IMG/VR virus record: IMGVR_UViG_3300009597_000008
Span: 1 to 46,724 of that record
Origin: a virus
Reading direction: 5' to 3' (one strand)
DNA: 46,724 bases
The translations under genes and the position numbers were made by a program. This document shows, one piece after another, positions 18,465 to 26,571 of the stretch. Each line of letters starts with the position of its first letter. Position 1 is the first letter of the stretch. The notes below the pieces were generated by a model, which saw nothing but the letters and a program-made list of their open reading frames with translations, searched no databases and was not told the DNA's origin.

Positions 18465-18872
18465 CTACAGCTTGAAGATCTTGTTCGCCCCGCTGTCCCA
18501 CTGGACCGTGATGTCCGCGCCGTTCGGGGTCGTGGGAAAACCGGTCCCCGTGTCGTGGTTGAAGATGAGCCTGCTCGTCGACTCCGTGCCGGTGTGCTTG
18601 TAGCCGGTGATCGACTCGAACTGGTCCCCGCTCACCGCCGTGAGCACCACGTCGTTGGCGTCAGCCACGCCGTCCGTCACTGTCTTGCCGGCGAGGGAAC
18701 TCGACACGGCCACGCGGGCGCCCGCGACGACGTCGTCCAGGTTGTCGTCGGTCGCGAGGTTGGGCGCGTCGTCGTCCTCGTCCAGCAGGATGATCCGGAT
18801 GTCGTCGGTGTCCCAGTCGATGGATCCGTCCAGGAACCCCTGGCGACCTTTGTCGTACAGCGCGTTGGCCAT
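18465..18872 (-). CDS. Conserved phage structural protein, hypothetical (135 aa)
   Basis: Resembles a widespread phage family of about 130 residues that begins Met-Ala-Asn-Ala-Leu-Tyr-Asp and ends with an Asp-x-Gly-Ala-Asn-Lys-Ile-Phe-Lys-Leu strand. Both ends are present here, so it appears full length. The family is usually found among virion genes; its exact role is not established to my knowledge. RBS GGAGGG before ATG at 18872. Confidence 0.8.
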   Translation of the reverse strand: MANALYDKGRQGFLDGSIDWDTDDIRIILLDEDDDAPNLATDDNLDDVVAGARVAVSSSLAGKTVTDGVADANDVVLTAVSGDQFESITGYKHTGTESTSRLIFNHDTGTGFPTTPNGADITVQWDSGANKIFKL

Positions 18873-18884
18873 CGAACCCTCCAG

Positions 18885-19289
18885 TTATTCGCCGGTTCCG
18901 ATCAGGTACTGAATTCGAAGGTCGCCCTTCTCGAAATAGAGCTTGTCGTCCTCTCTCACGACCCTCTCTCGTTTGAGGCGCGCCGCGAAGATCGCGGTCC
19001 CACCGACGCGGCCGTCGAAGACCACGAAGTGCGTGACCTGGCCCCAGTCACCGCGCGCACGTGGGTATTCGCGGTACTCGGTGTTGACCACGAATCGCCC
19101 GAGCCCGTCTTTCGCCGGCTCGGAGAACGCCATGGGGATCCGCTCGTAGCCCTCGGCGGAGATCTCGGCCCCTTCGTTGTCCGGGTGGCCGTTGAAGAGC
19201 GCGACGAAGACTGCCGCCGGAGCCGGCGCGGGAACGCCGCGGAAGAAGTGGTTCAGGACTGCGAAGTCCAGGTAGTCCGCGAGTGCCAT
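18885..19289 (-). CDS. Gp80-like phage structural protein (134 aa)
   Basis: Pattern matches the family of ~130-aa virion-associated proteins that start Met-Ala-x-x-Asp-Tyr-Leu, contain a Val-Ala-Leu-Phe strand near residue 30, an Ala-Glu-Gly-Tyr turn, and an Asp-Trp-Gly-x-Val-Thr-His-Phe segment at about 80-90. These proteins often accompany tail fibres. Located directly after the portal gene, two bases from its stop. Confidence 0.75.
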   Translation of the reverse strand: MALADYLDFAVLNHFFRGVPAPAPAAVFVALFNGHPDNEGAEISAEGYERIPMAFSEPAKDGLGRFVVNTEYREYPRARGDWGQVTHFVVFDGRVGGTAIFAARLKRERVVREDDKLYFEKGDLRIQYLIGTGE

Positions 19290-19291
19290 GC

Positions 19292-21064
19292 TTAGGCGAC
19301 CTCCGTCTCAGGCGGGTACTCGAACGTCTGCTCGATGTCTTCCGCCTTGCCGTCCGCGCCGCGAGACTTGATCTTCGTGGTGCGCCTGATGGGCGCCGGG
19401 GTGGGCTTCACCGTGAGGTTGACGATCGGCTGGATGACCGTGCCGCGCGCCGCCTTCTTGGGCGCCTTCTTCGCGGGCTTCTTCTCTTCCTTCTCCGCGC
19501 CCGCATCAACCTCGGCCTCCGCTCCATTGACCTCGGCTTCCGGATCCCCGCCGCCGTTGACCGACGCGGAGCGGCCGGCGAAGTACTTCCAGTCCACGCG
19601 CACCCCGGTCTCGGCCTCGATCTCGTCCGAGATGCGGATGGCGTCGACCGTCTCCTGCTTGAGCTCGGCAACGATCTCGTCTCGGTCCTGATCGCGCGAC
19701 TTCAGGACCTGGGCGTGCGTGGCGTACCCGCGGTCGACCATCTCGCCCCAGGCCTTCGTCTCCTGCAGCTGATCTATCCACGGGAAGGTCGGCTTGATCC
19801 ACGCGTGCTTGAGGGTGAGCGCCGGATCCGCGGGGGCCGTGAGCTTTCCCGACCGGATCCCCTCTTCGATGCACCACCGGTACAGGCCCCGGTAGACGCG
19901 ACGCTCGAGGAGCTGCTGCCAGCCGATGAACGTCTGGAACGCCTGCTGGAGGACCGCCCGGGTCTGCGAGTAGTTGGACTTCGTCCAGTCGAGGGACGTG
20001 ATCTCGAGGGGGATCCCCAGCGGCAGCCCCAGCAGCCGGAGGAACATCGTGATCGACGCCGGGAAGTTCGCGCCCGGGATGTTGCGGTCGACGCCCCGCA
20101 CCTCCTCGTCGACTTCGCCGTAGAAGGCCGTGCCTTCGGCCCAGTCCTGGACGCGCGTCGTGACGTCCGGCGCGTCGCTGCCTTCCTTGGCCGGATCCTC
20201 CTGCGACGTCTGGAGTCCCGTAGCGCCGCCGTCCTTCTTGTTGATGATGAGCGACAGGCGGGCGAGCTGCTGCCACGCAAGCGCCTCGGCGTCGAGCACG
20301 CAGTTGATTCGGTGCATCACCGCGAACGCGGCTTGCATCGGAGGCACGCCGCGCTTCGAGCTCGGGCGGTCTGTGTGAACCGGGAAGAGGAAGTTCTCCC
20401 GACGCACCAGGCGGGCAGCCGAGGCCTGGATGTGGCCCATCTCGGAGTACGGGGCCACCCAGTAGCCGGTGATGACGCCGTTCTCGTCGCGCTCGAGGCC
20501 GTCCGTCTGGAGGGACTTCCCGCGGATCTGCTCGCTCTCGACGAGCTGGATCTTCCCCAGCTTCGTCCGCATGATCCCCGTGTCGCCTTGGGACAAGACC
20601 TCCTTCGCCACCTGCAGCTCGACTTGGTGGCCGGACAGGAGCCCGCTGACCTCGGGTTCCTCCCAGTACTCCTTCCAGTAGGCCTCGTACGCCGCGTCGA
20701 GGTCCTTCTCCCCTGTCTTTGCCTGCAGCACGAAACCGGTCCCGACGATGTAGCCGGCCGCGCGATCGCGCATGCCCTGGAAGAGCGGATTGTCGCGGCT
20801 GAACTCTCGCGCCATGTTCGCGAGCTGGTCGCGATTGAAGCGCAGGTGCAGGTCTCCCGATCCACCGTGGGAGAAGCGCCCGTCGGAGGCCGCGACGCTG
20901 ACGGAGTGAAACCCGAGCTGGGTGAAAACGCCCCGCTGGCCTCCCTTGTCGATCGACAGCGGGACCGACCGGTTGAACTTGGCGGGACGCAGCGCCTGCG
21001 GCCGGTCCTTGATGGGCTTGGCGCCGGCGGGGGGACGATTCTTACGGGAGGCCTTCGCGCTCAT
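19292..21064 (-). CDS. Portal protein, lambda type (590 aa)
   Basis: Dodecameric portal at the packaging vertex. Sequence resembles the lambda gpB portal family: near residue 60 a segment Arg-Asp-Asn-Pro-Leu-Phe followed by Gly-Met-Arg-Asp-Arg-Ala, typical of the N-terminal clip region, and a long helical middle. The last ~100 residues are Lys/Ala/Pro-rich and probably disordered. ATG at 21064, giving an ATGA overlap with the upstream gene, is preferred to a start three codons earlier. Confidence 0.9.
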   Translation of the reverse strand: MSAKASRKNRPPAGAKPIKDRPQALRPAKFNRSVPLSIDKGGQRGVFTQLGFHSVSVAASDGRFSHGGSGDLHLRFNRDQLANMAREFSRDNPLFQGMRDRAAGYIVGTGFVLQAKTGEKDLDAAYEAYWKEYWEEPEVSGLLSGHQVELQVAKEVLSQGDTGIMRTKLGKIQLVESEQIRGKSLQTDGLERDENGVITGYWVAPYSEMGHIQASAARLVRRENFLFPVHTDRPSSKRGVPPMQAAFAVMHRINCVLDAEALAWQQLARLSLIINKKDGGATGLQTSQEDPAKEGSDAPDVTTRVQDWAEGTAFYGEVDEEVRGVDRNIPGANFPASITMFLRLLGLPLGIPLEITSLDWTKSNYSQTRAVLQQAFQTFIGWQQLLERRVYRGLYRWCIEEGIRSGKLTAPADPALTLKHAWIKPTFPWIDQLQETKAWGEMVDRGYATHAQVLKSRDQDRDEIVAELKQETVDAIRISDEIEAETGVRVDWKYFAGRSASVNGGGDPEAEVNGAEAEVDAGAEKEEKKPAKKAPKKAARGTVIQPIVNLTVKPTPAPIRRTTKIKSRGADGKAEDIEQTFEYPPETEVA

Positions 21065-21399
21065 CGCGGGCACCTCCCGCGGACGAACGTCGCCTGGCGT
21101 GGCGTGGCCGAGTCGGCGATCGGCAGCGACTTCGCCTCGTCCAGGAGCTCGGTGATCTCCCTGAGATACTGTTCACCGTTCCGCTGGTGCGACTTGCCTT
21201 GGACGGCGTATCCGCCGGCGAGTACGTATTCGGTGACTTCGGTGTGGTGGGCGGCGAGGCTGGTGAGATAGGCCGACGTGCCCTTCGCCAGGGTCTTCCA
21301 CGCGAGCTGTGTGAATCCTGGAGCGGCCAACTCCCTCCGCGCTTTCTCCGGAATGCGCGCGGATCGCGGTGGGAGTAGGATCCGGTCGACTACTCCCAC
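21061..21399 (-). CDS. gpW-like head-tail joining protein candidate (112 aa)
   Basis: Lies exactly where lambda W sits, between large terminase and portal. The C-terminal half has a Gly-Gly-Tyr turn followed by a charged helix (about 63-90), loosely like gpW. GTG at 21399 has GAAGGA five bases upstream, and both the ribosome site and the start are inside strong inverted repeats (see 21368-21428). A TTG start about 23 codons later is possible, since GGAGGGAG precedes it but too closely. Assignment is positional. Confidence 0.5.
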   Translation of the reverse strand: MGVVDRILLPPRSARIPEKARRELAAPGFTQLAWKTLAKGTSAYLTSLAAHHTEVTEYVLAGGYAVQGKSHQRNGEQYLREITELLDEAKSLPIADSATPRQATFVRGRCPR

Positions 21400-21428
21400 C
21401 GGATCCTTCGCAGGGGAGCTACCCCTGC
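21368..21428 (-). promoter_or_regulatory. Leader with mutually exclusive hairpins over a start codon
   Basis: Three perfect inverted repeats lie in 61 bases: 21410-21416 with 21422-21428 (7 bp, 5-nt loop); 21377-21386 with 21398-21407 (10 bp); and 21368-21378 with 21390-21400 (11 bp). The last two share bases and cannot form together. The 10-bp stem covers the Shine-Dalgarno AAGGA and the GTG start at 21399; the 11-bp stem covers the start but leaves AAGGA free. This arrangement suggests translational control of the gene opening the portal/head operon. The function is inferred; the pairing is visible. Confidence 0.6.
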
Positions 21429-21444
21429 TACGCGCGAAGATTGA

Positions 21445-21474
21445 GTCTTAGGTGATTCCGGGACCGCGCGTCAA
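21445..21474 (-). promoter_or_regulatory. Candidate sigma-70-type promoter for the head operon
   Basis: On the minus strand TTGACG (21469-21474) is followed after 18 bases by TAAGAC (21445-21450). The -35 box is a near-perfect match and the -10 is weak. It lies in the only sizeable gap of the packaging/head operon and would place the transcript start near 21438, just ahead of the hairpin leader. Confidence 0.45.
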
Positions 21475-21482
21475 TAGGCTCG

Positions 21483-21497
21483 TTTTGCCCGGCAAAA
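21483..21497. promoter_or_regulatory. Operator-like palindrome TTTTGCC-C-GGCAAAA
   Basis: A perfect 7-bp inverted repeat around a single base, immediately upstream of the candidate promoter at 21445-21474, in an AT-richer patch of an otherwise GC-rich genome. Its size and place suit a dimeric activator or repressor. No other copy was spotted. Confidence 0.45.
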
Positions 21498-21505
21498 TAA
21501 TTTCG

Positions 21506-21525
21506 AGCGCCGCAGAGGGAGCGCT
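21506..21525 (-). terminator. Possible weak terminator after the zinc-ribbon gene
   Basis: Minus-strand AGCGC and GCGCT arms pair across a 10-base loop a few bases after the stop at 21530, followed by a mixed A/T run rather than a clean U tract. This may be a partial terminator between terminase and portal operons, but the support is thin. Confidence 0.25.
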
Positions 21526-21529
21526 ATTT

Positions 21530-21790
21530 TCAGATCGCCTGCCCGGTGACCTTGTACGCGTGCCTGCAGATCGGCTGTCGGCAGCGCCGGTACTGGATCG
21601 GGCCCACCACCGAAAGACACTCGGTGTTGACCTGGTAGCACCGCGGGCAGCGCGACTTGTTCGGGAACGCGTACTCGACCTTCGGCGGCGGCGGTGCCGG
21701 AGCTGGCGCCGATTCGATGGTCGCCTTGAGCGGCCGCGCCACCCGCGTCCGCAGATTCCCTTCCAGCTTCGCCCCTGACTTCTTCGCCAT
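21530..21790 (-). CDS. Small zinc-ribbon protein (86 aa)
   Basis: A Pro/Ala-rich linker (residues 25-40) precedes a Cys-Pro-x-Cys pair near residue 48 and a second Cys/Cys-His group near 70-76, a zinc-ribbon arrangement. Position directly after the large terminase recalls small Com-like or zinc-finger proteins beside terminases in other phages. RBS GAGGGGG before ATG. Likely nucleic-acid or terminase-associated, unproven. Confidence 0.7.
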   Translation of the reverse strand: MAKKSGAKLEGNLRTRVARPLKATIESAPAPAPPPPKVEYAFPNKSRCPRCYQVNTECLSVVGPIQYRRCRQPICRHAYKVTGQAI

Positions 21791-21805
21791 CGTTTCCCCC
21801 TCGAA

Positions 21806-23821
21806 TTAGAATTTGGACCGAACTCTTTTCAGCCTGGAGACGTCGAGCTGGGCGTCGGACGGACGCCCCGTCGGCCGCCGCACCGGCACGATTGCGGGCC
21901 GGACGATCTTCACGCCCTCGATGTCGGCACCGCAGCACGCCATCGCCGCACCGTCCAGCCAGTGGTTCTGCGAGTGCTTCTGCACCCACACGACCTTCGA
22001 GTCGTGGCCGGCCACGGCCTTCATCGCCCGCTCCTCGGCCACGAGCTGGCGCGCGAGATACCGGAGCTCCTTGTCCTTGATCTCGCCCTCGGGAATCGTG
22101 ATCGATCCTGCGCCGCCGATGCCCGCGTGCAGGCCGTCGTGGATGCGAGCCTTCCAGTAGTCGGAGTGGTGCATGATGAGCCGCACCCCCGCGGGCTGCT
22201 TCACGGACCTCCACTCCTGGTCGACGACCTTCCCCTTGTTCGGCTCCTGCGCCTGCTGCCCCGTCCACTTCGTGTCCTTGTTGGATCCGCAGCCCTTGGC
22301 CGCCAGATACCGGGGCTCGCCGCTCTCGAGGACGAACGCGTAGACGACGTCGGATTCGTAGCCGGCATCGACGAGGACCTTCTCCGGCTGGCGCCCCGGG
22401 GCCGGGCCGAGCGGGTGATCCGCGCCGCGCGCGCCCCACCCCGGCTTGATCACGCGGTCGCGCAGATCTCGGAGCGCCGCCAGCACGTGGGCCCGGTTCT
22501 TCACGCCGTCGGGGTTGTTGACCGTCATCCCGTCCCAGTCGACGATGTGCCCTCGACCGTCTCGGAACCAGGCCATGAGGACGTACCAGATCACGTACGA
22601 GCCGACGTCGACGCCCATTGTGAGCCGCACGGTCTCCGGGGGAATGAACTTCCGCGCCCAGCCCTCGACCCTCTTCGCGAGCACCGCCTGGACGTCCGGA
22701 CGGTTCAGGTCCTCGGTCCGGTTTTCCCACGGCTCGGCCCAGTCGAACTGCACGATCGACTTCTCCTCACCCTCGTCCGTCGACTGCGCGGCCTTCCACT
22801 CCGTCGCCGCCAGGCCCGGGATCGACCGCATGGGACTCGCCATCGCGTTCCACCGGAAGCCGTACGTACTCGTCCGTGGGAGCTCGCCGGCGATCGCGCC
22901 GCGGTCGTCGACTGTCTGCCCGCGGGCCACGACGCGCGGCTGCCGCAGGGCCTCGAGGCGCTGGTCTTCGGTCCAGAAGCCACGACACTCCGTGCGCGGG
23001 CACTGGAAGCGCGCCGCGGCCTTGGCGTCGATCTCGTCGACGGCCTCCTGCCAGCCGACGAGGCCTCCGCGCTCTGGCCAGATCCAGACCCGGCAGTGTG
23101 GACACCGGAGCATGACCCGCGAGTCCGTCCCGAACTTCACCACCTCGCGATAGATGCGCCCCTGCGGCGTCGACATCGTGCACTCGCCGTAGAAGCGCGG
23201 GTCGGGGAAGGACTTCGTGCGTGCGATGAGCTGGCTGACCGGGTCCGCCTCCTCCGAGCTGTCACCGGCGACGGCCATCTTGTCGAGCTCGGTGGCGGCC
23301 ACGACGCGCGCCGTGTGGCTCGACCGCTGGGCGTCGCCGCCGCCGCCGCCGATGAACCGCAGCTTGGCCCCGTTCCTGAACCGGATCGCGTCCGGCGTGC
23401 CGCCCTTCGACCCGCTCCCGGCCCCAGGCAGGAGATCCTCGTACCGCGACTTCTCGATCACCGGCAGGATCTTGTCCTTGTAGACGGCCTTGGCCAGTTC
23501 CACGGTCGGGGCGCCGAGGATGACGTCCTCCCCGATCTCGAACAGGTGGTACATCACGGGGATGACGACGAAGTGCAGCGTCTTTCCCGCCTGGGCCGGC
23601 CCGCTCCCGAAGAACGAGCTGAACCGCCCGCCGTCGAACTCCGCGAAGATCTCGGCCGAGAACGGCATGTACTCGCACCGATACCGCTCGCCCTTCGCGG
23701 GCCCGTTGGGCAGGACGATCTCGTCCTCCGCGAACTGGCGCATCGTCCGGTACGGCTGCCGGCTGGCGCCTTCGAACAGCCGCCCGACCGTGCGATCGAC
23801 CGACGACTTGAGGCGGATCAC
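21806..23821 (-). CDS. Terminase large subunit, GpA family (671 aa)
   Basis: ATP-driven DNA packaging motor and nuclease. A Walker A-like segment ending Ala-Gly-Lys-Thr lies at 71-80, a Walker B-like strand with Glu-Leu-Asp at about 172-181, and two Cys-x-x-Cys-type pairs in the middle, as in GpA/TnsA-like terminases. A Val-Asp-Val-Gly segment further on is the expected start of the RNase H-fold nuclease. GTG at 23821 overlaps the small-subunit stop as GTGA; the frame is open further upstream but that sequence is out of register with the neighbour's coding frame. Confidence 0.9.
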   Translation of the reverse strand: MIRLKSSVDRTVGRLFEGASRQPYRTMRQFAEDEIVLPNGPAKGERYRCEYMPFSAEIFAEFDGGRFSSFFGSGPAQAGKTLHFVVIPVMYHLFEIGEDVILGAPTVELAKAVYKDKILPVIEKSRYEDLLPGAGSGSKGGTPDAIRFRNGAKLRFIGGGGGDAQRSSHTARVVAATELDKMAVAGDSSEEADPVSQLIARTKSFPDPRFYGECTMSTPQGRIYREVVKFGTDSRVMLRCPHCRVWIWPERGGLVGWQEAVDEIDAKAAARFQCPRTECRGFWTEDQRLEALRQPRVVARGQTVDDRGAIAGELPRTSTYGFRWNAMASPMRSIPGLAATEWKAAQSTDEGEEKSIVQFDWAEPWENRTEDLNRPDVQAVLAKRVEGWARKFIPPETVRLTMGVDVGSYVIWYVLMAWFRDGRGHIVDWDGMTVNNPDGVKNRAHVLAALRDLRDRVIKPGWGARGADHPLGPAPGRQPEKVLVDAGYESDVVYAFVLESGEPRYLAAKGCGSNKDTKWTGQQAQEPNKGKVVDQEWRSVKQPAGVRLIMHHSDYWKARIHDGLHAGIGGAGSITIPEGEIKDKELRYLARQLVAEERAMKAVAGHDSKVVWVQKHSQNHWLDGAAMACCGADIEGVKIVRPAIVPVRRPTGRPSDAQLDVSRLKRVRSKF

Positions 23822-24321
23822 GCCGGCCTCTCCTGGGGGGGCGGCCGCGATCGCGAGGACGACCGCCGCGACTCCACCGACTTTTCCCACGCGCTCCTCG
23901 CCTTCTCGAAGATCTCGAACACCGCCTTCTCCGCCTCGGGCCCGAACCGCTTCCCGACGAGCCTGGCCCCCTCGAGCATCCGCTTCCCGATCGCCAGGAG
24001 TTCGTCGCCGACCTTCGTCGTGCTGACGAGCAGGCCGTCCGCCACCTCGTTCTTCCGCCGGGCCTCCTTGAGCTTCTCTTCGCGCAGCTGTGCCTCGACC
24101 TGCTTCAGGTCGACGGTCTTCCGCTTCGCCCGCTCTCGATCGAGCAGCCACTTCACGAGCTCGCGCGCGTCGTACGTCCCGTCCGGGTTCCGCGGGGCGT
24201 CGCTGTCCCGGAGGCCCCTGGGCGTCCACCCCGAGAGCCTCGCCGCCGGCTGCTGAAGAAGCTGCTTCAGCGCCGCGAGCTGCGCGGCCGCCTCGTCTCT
24301 GGCGTGTTCGCCACGCACCAT
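23818..24321 (-). CDS. Terminase small subunit-like protein (167 aa)
   Basis: Lies directly before the large terminase and overlaps it by four bases. A short N-terminal helix is followed by a Trp-Leu-Leu-Asp-Arg-Glu-Arg-Ala segment (residues ~60) and a long charged helical region, as in Nu1-type small subunits that dimerise by coiled coil. No clear winged helix could be confirmed by eye. Start ATG at 24321 overlaps the upstream stop as ATGA. Confidence 0.7.
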   Translation of the reverse strand: MVRGEHARDEAAAQLAALKQLLQQPAARLSGWTPRGLRDSDAPRNPDGTYDARELVKWLLDRERAKRKTVDLKQVEAQLREEKLKEARRKNEVADGLLVSTTKVGDELLAIGKRMLEGARLVGKRFGPEAEKAVFEIFEKARSAWEKSVESRRSSSRSRPPPQERPA

Positions 24322-24566
24322 CAGGCCACGCCGCCTTTGACATCGGCCGCGAACTGGTCGAGCTCGGCCTTGATCGAGTCCATCGCCTTGAGGTCCTCTT
24401 CGGTGGGCTCGTGGTCCGGCTCGAACATGTTCAGCAGGCCGCACAAGAGAGCCTGCGCCCCGGCGTAGAAGGCCCGACGCGTCTCGATCCGCTGCACCTC
24501 TCCCGCATCGGCCGGCAGGACCCGCTTCTCGAAGTCCTGCCACTGGTCGGCCAGCTTGAAGGTCAT
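24321..24566 (-). CDS. Hypothetical protein preceding terminase (81 aa)
   Basis: Acidic, mostly helical. ATG at 24566 is preferred to a start ten codons earlier because a GGAGGGG stretch lies just upstream of it. First gene of the packaging unit after a 137-base gap, and it ends in an ATGA overlap with the small-subunit gene. Function unknown. Confidence 0.65.
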   Translation of the reverse strand: MTFKLADQWQDFEKRVLPADAGEVQRIETRRAFYAGAQALLCGLLNMFEPDHEPTEEDLKAMDSIKAELDQFAADVKGGVA

Positions 24567-24703
24567 GTCCGCCCCCCTCCGAGAGCGCTCACGCATGCGA
24601 GCGCGTTCTTATCGACACCCCGTGTACCGGCATATTCCGCCTCCGCGCGATCGCGCCTCGAACGGCCTGGGGTGAGGAACGGGTAGCGCAGGTCGCGCGG
24701 GCG

Positions 24704-25546
24704 TCAAAGTCCAGATATCACGGGGGCCCCATCGACGCCTCGGGCGCCGGAAGGACCCAAGCCTTTTTTCAGGCCAGCCCCTGAGCCCCTCGGCATGCCC
24801 ACGCCACGAGGCGCGCAGCTCGCGACACTCATGATGGGCATCGAGGAGATCGTGGCTTGTAGGCCATCCTGGGTGGCCGAGTACGAAGGCCCAGGAAGGC
24901 CGATCTCCACAGGGCCATGCAGCTGGTCCACGCACAGATCGGAGATCGAGGCGCTACGTGGCTGCTGCGAAGCCCCCCTAGTGAGGCGCCACATACACAA
25001 GAACCCGAAGCACAGGCCAAGGACGACGAGCGCGATCGAGAACGTGAACGCCCAGCATCCGCCCATCTCGTTGCCGTACGAGCATGGCACTCCGTCGCTC
25101 GGGATAGGCGTCGCGGGTGGACGGTCGTCCTTCAAGCGGGCACCTCCACTGGGCTCCTGCAGCGGATCGGTGGTCATGGGGATCGAAGGCGGTGTAGCCC
25201 GCGTCCGAGGCATCACGCTGAGGTCGACGTAAGCGCCAGTCCAGGACTTCAGGTGGAGAACGAAACACCGGCGGCCATGAGGCTTCTCGCTCTTGTCCTC
25301 GGCGTGTCCATCGGCGCGCTCCATCGTGAACGCTGATCCCTCCATCACGTCGAGAATGCGAGCGACCAGATCCTCCGGCGACGTCGCCTCGTTGGTCCAC
25401 GGAATGGCCACCAGATCCAAGTCACGTCCGAGCGTCCCGTGGAGCGCGAGCGCGTACCCGCACTCATGGGCACGGGCCGCCATGAACGGGTAGATCACTG
25501 CGTACATGGGCCCATTGAGCGGCTTGGGTTTGAAGTTCTCGGTCAT
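24704..25546 (-). CDS. Nucleotidyltransferase-like protein with membrane-containing C-terminal extension (280 aa)
   Basis: Residues 1-115 resemble a common small phage protein whose Gly-Arg-Asp-Leu-Asp-Leu-Val turn (about 38-44) looks like the metal-binding loop of minimal nucleotidyltransferases. The usual family ends around residue 120. Here a Pro-rich linker follows, then one transmembrane helix at about 170-190, then a low-complexity Gly/Ser tail. The two halves look like separate genes fused, possibly by a frameshift or lost stop. ATG at 25546 forms an ATGA overlap with its upstream neighbour. Confidence 0.65.
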   Translation of the reverse strand: MTENFKPKPLNGPMYAVIYPFMAARAHECGYALALHGTLGRDLDLVAIPWTNEATSPEDLVARILDVMEGSAFTMERADGHAEDKSEKPHGRRCFVLHLKSWTGAYVDLSVMPRTRATPPSIPMTTDPLQEPSGGARLKDDRPPATPIPSDGVPCSYGNEMGGCWAFTFSIALVVLGLCFGFLCMWRLTRGASQQPRSASISDLCVDQLHGPVEIGLPGPSYSATQDGLQATISSMPIMSVASCAPRGVGMPRGSGAGLKKGLGPSGARGVDGAPVISGL

Positions 25547-26007
25547 GGAGCCTCCACCGTCAGGGTCGCCCTGGACTTCGTCTCGTACGTGTAGCACCGC
25601 ACGCTCACCCCCTGAGGCGCCGTCTGCCCGATGCGGCGCAGGCAACTCGTGAGCAGCAGGGACTCGCCTCGCCAGTTCTTCCGATCCGTCTGAGGCGCTT
25701 TGAGGACCTCGTGGACGCCCCGGCCATCGGCGTACAGGAGGCCCCAGCCTGGCCGCACTTCCTCGACCTCGATGAGCCCCGCGGGTGTCAGGTAGTACCG
25801 CCAGTCGCCCATCCGGACAGCCGGCTTGTGCTTGTCAGCCTGGTAGTCCGCTCGGCTGGCCTTGCACTCCACGAGCGTCGTGAAGGTCCCTTGGAAGCCC
25901 AAGGCATCCGGCTCCTCGGTGGCGCCGCTCGCCATCTCGGTGATCACCACCGGATGCCGGTTGGTCAGCCACTTGGCGGCCGCCTTCACGAGGTCAGCGT
26001 GGTTCAC
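25543..26007 (-). CDS. PD-(D/E)XK-like nuclease (154 aa)
   Basis: Contains Glu-Glu-Pro-Asp-Ala near 31-35 and a strand ending Glu-Cys-Lys near 46-48, the two acidic residues and lysine expected of the PD-(D/E)XK nuclease core. A Trp-Arg-Tyr-Tyr-Leu segment and a Gly-Trp-Gly-Leu-Leu-Tyr strand follow, as in phage and MmcB-like members. GTG start at 26007 overlaps the previous stop (GTGA). Probably acts in recombination, repair or host DNA degradation. Confidence 0.7.
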   Translation of the reverse strand: MNHADLVKAAAKWLTNRHPVVITEMASGATEEPDALGFQGTFTTLVECKASRADYQADKHKPAVRMGDWRYYLTPAGLIEVEEVRPGWGLLYADGRGVHEVLKAPQTDRKNWRGESLLLTSCLRRIGQTAPQGVSVRCYTYETKSRATLTVEAP

Positions 26008-26330
26008 GCGGGGATCTCCACGCCTAACGCCTTGAGGGCCACCAAGCAGATCACGTGCGGCAGGAGGATCGGGCCGTGATGGTCCATCTTGATCTCTGGG
26101 TCGATCATGTGCAGCGACTCACGCTCCCGCATGTTCAGGATCACCCGGGACGCCGGCTCGATCTCGGTTGAATAATGCGGGACGAACCAATAATCGCGCT
26201 CAGGCCGTGATGGGTCGTGCCCGTACAGGCACTCGAAGTTCTGTTTCACGCCACCCGTACTGACCGCACAGCCGGTCCACCCGAAGACCTTCTCGGCCAC
26301 CAGCGCGTCCAGCTCCCGCCCTGCCTTCAT
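26004..26330 (-). CDS. Phage ABA-sandwich-like protein (108 aa)
   Basis: The N-terminus (Glu-Leu-Asp-Ala-Leu-Val-Ala-Glu-Lys-Val-Phe-Gly-Trp) is the signature opening of a widespread small phage family with an alpha-beta-alpha sandwich and no settled function. The start is fixed by the ATGA overlap with the preceding zinc-binding gene. Part of the early operon. Confidence 0.75.
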   Translation of the reverse strand: MKAGRELDALVAEKVFGWTGCAVSTGGVKQNFECLYGHDPSRPERDYWFVPHYSTEIEPASRVILNMRERESLHMIDPEIKMDHHGPILLPHVICLVALKALGVEIPA

Positions 26331-26551
26331 GATTCGCCCCTTTCCCCTGCGGCACGTTCCGCGTGATCCGGCTTCCGCACGGCCCCCGGTGCCACGATCG
26401 TGCACACTGGGCAGGCGACCATCGCCGGATGCGTTTCCCCGTTGTGTATCGTCTTGCCCTCGACCATCCGCTTCCCGCGGCAGGTCCTGCAGTACGGCCT
26501 GGGCTTCCCCTCGAGAGCCTTCAAAGCCGTCCTGGTCCTTCTGCTCCTCAT
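26327..26551 (-). CDS. Small zinc-binding protein (74 aa)
   Basis: Two Cys-x-x-Cys pairs, about 25 residues apart, near residues 20-23 and 46-49, with a basic N-terminus: a zinc-ribbon layout. The start at 26551 is chosen as the first ATG after the wing-helix gene stop at 26572. Nucleic-acid binding is plausible. Confidence 0.6.
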   Translation of the reverse strand: MRSRRTRTALKALEGKPRPYCRTCRGKRMVEGKTIHNGETHPAMVACPVCTIVAPGAVRKPDHAERAAGERGES

Positions 26552-26571
26552 GCCCTGTCCCCTCAACGGCG

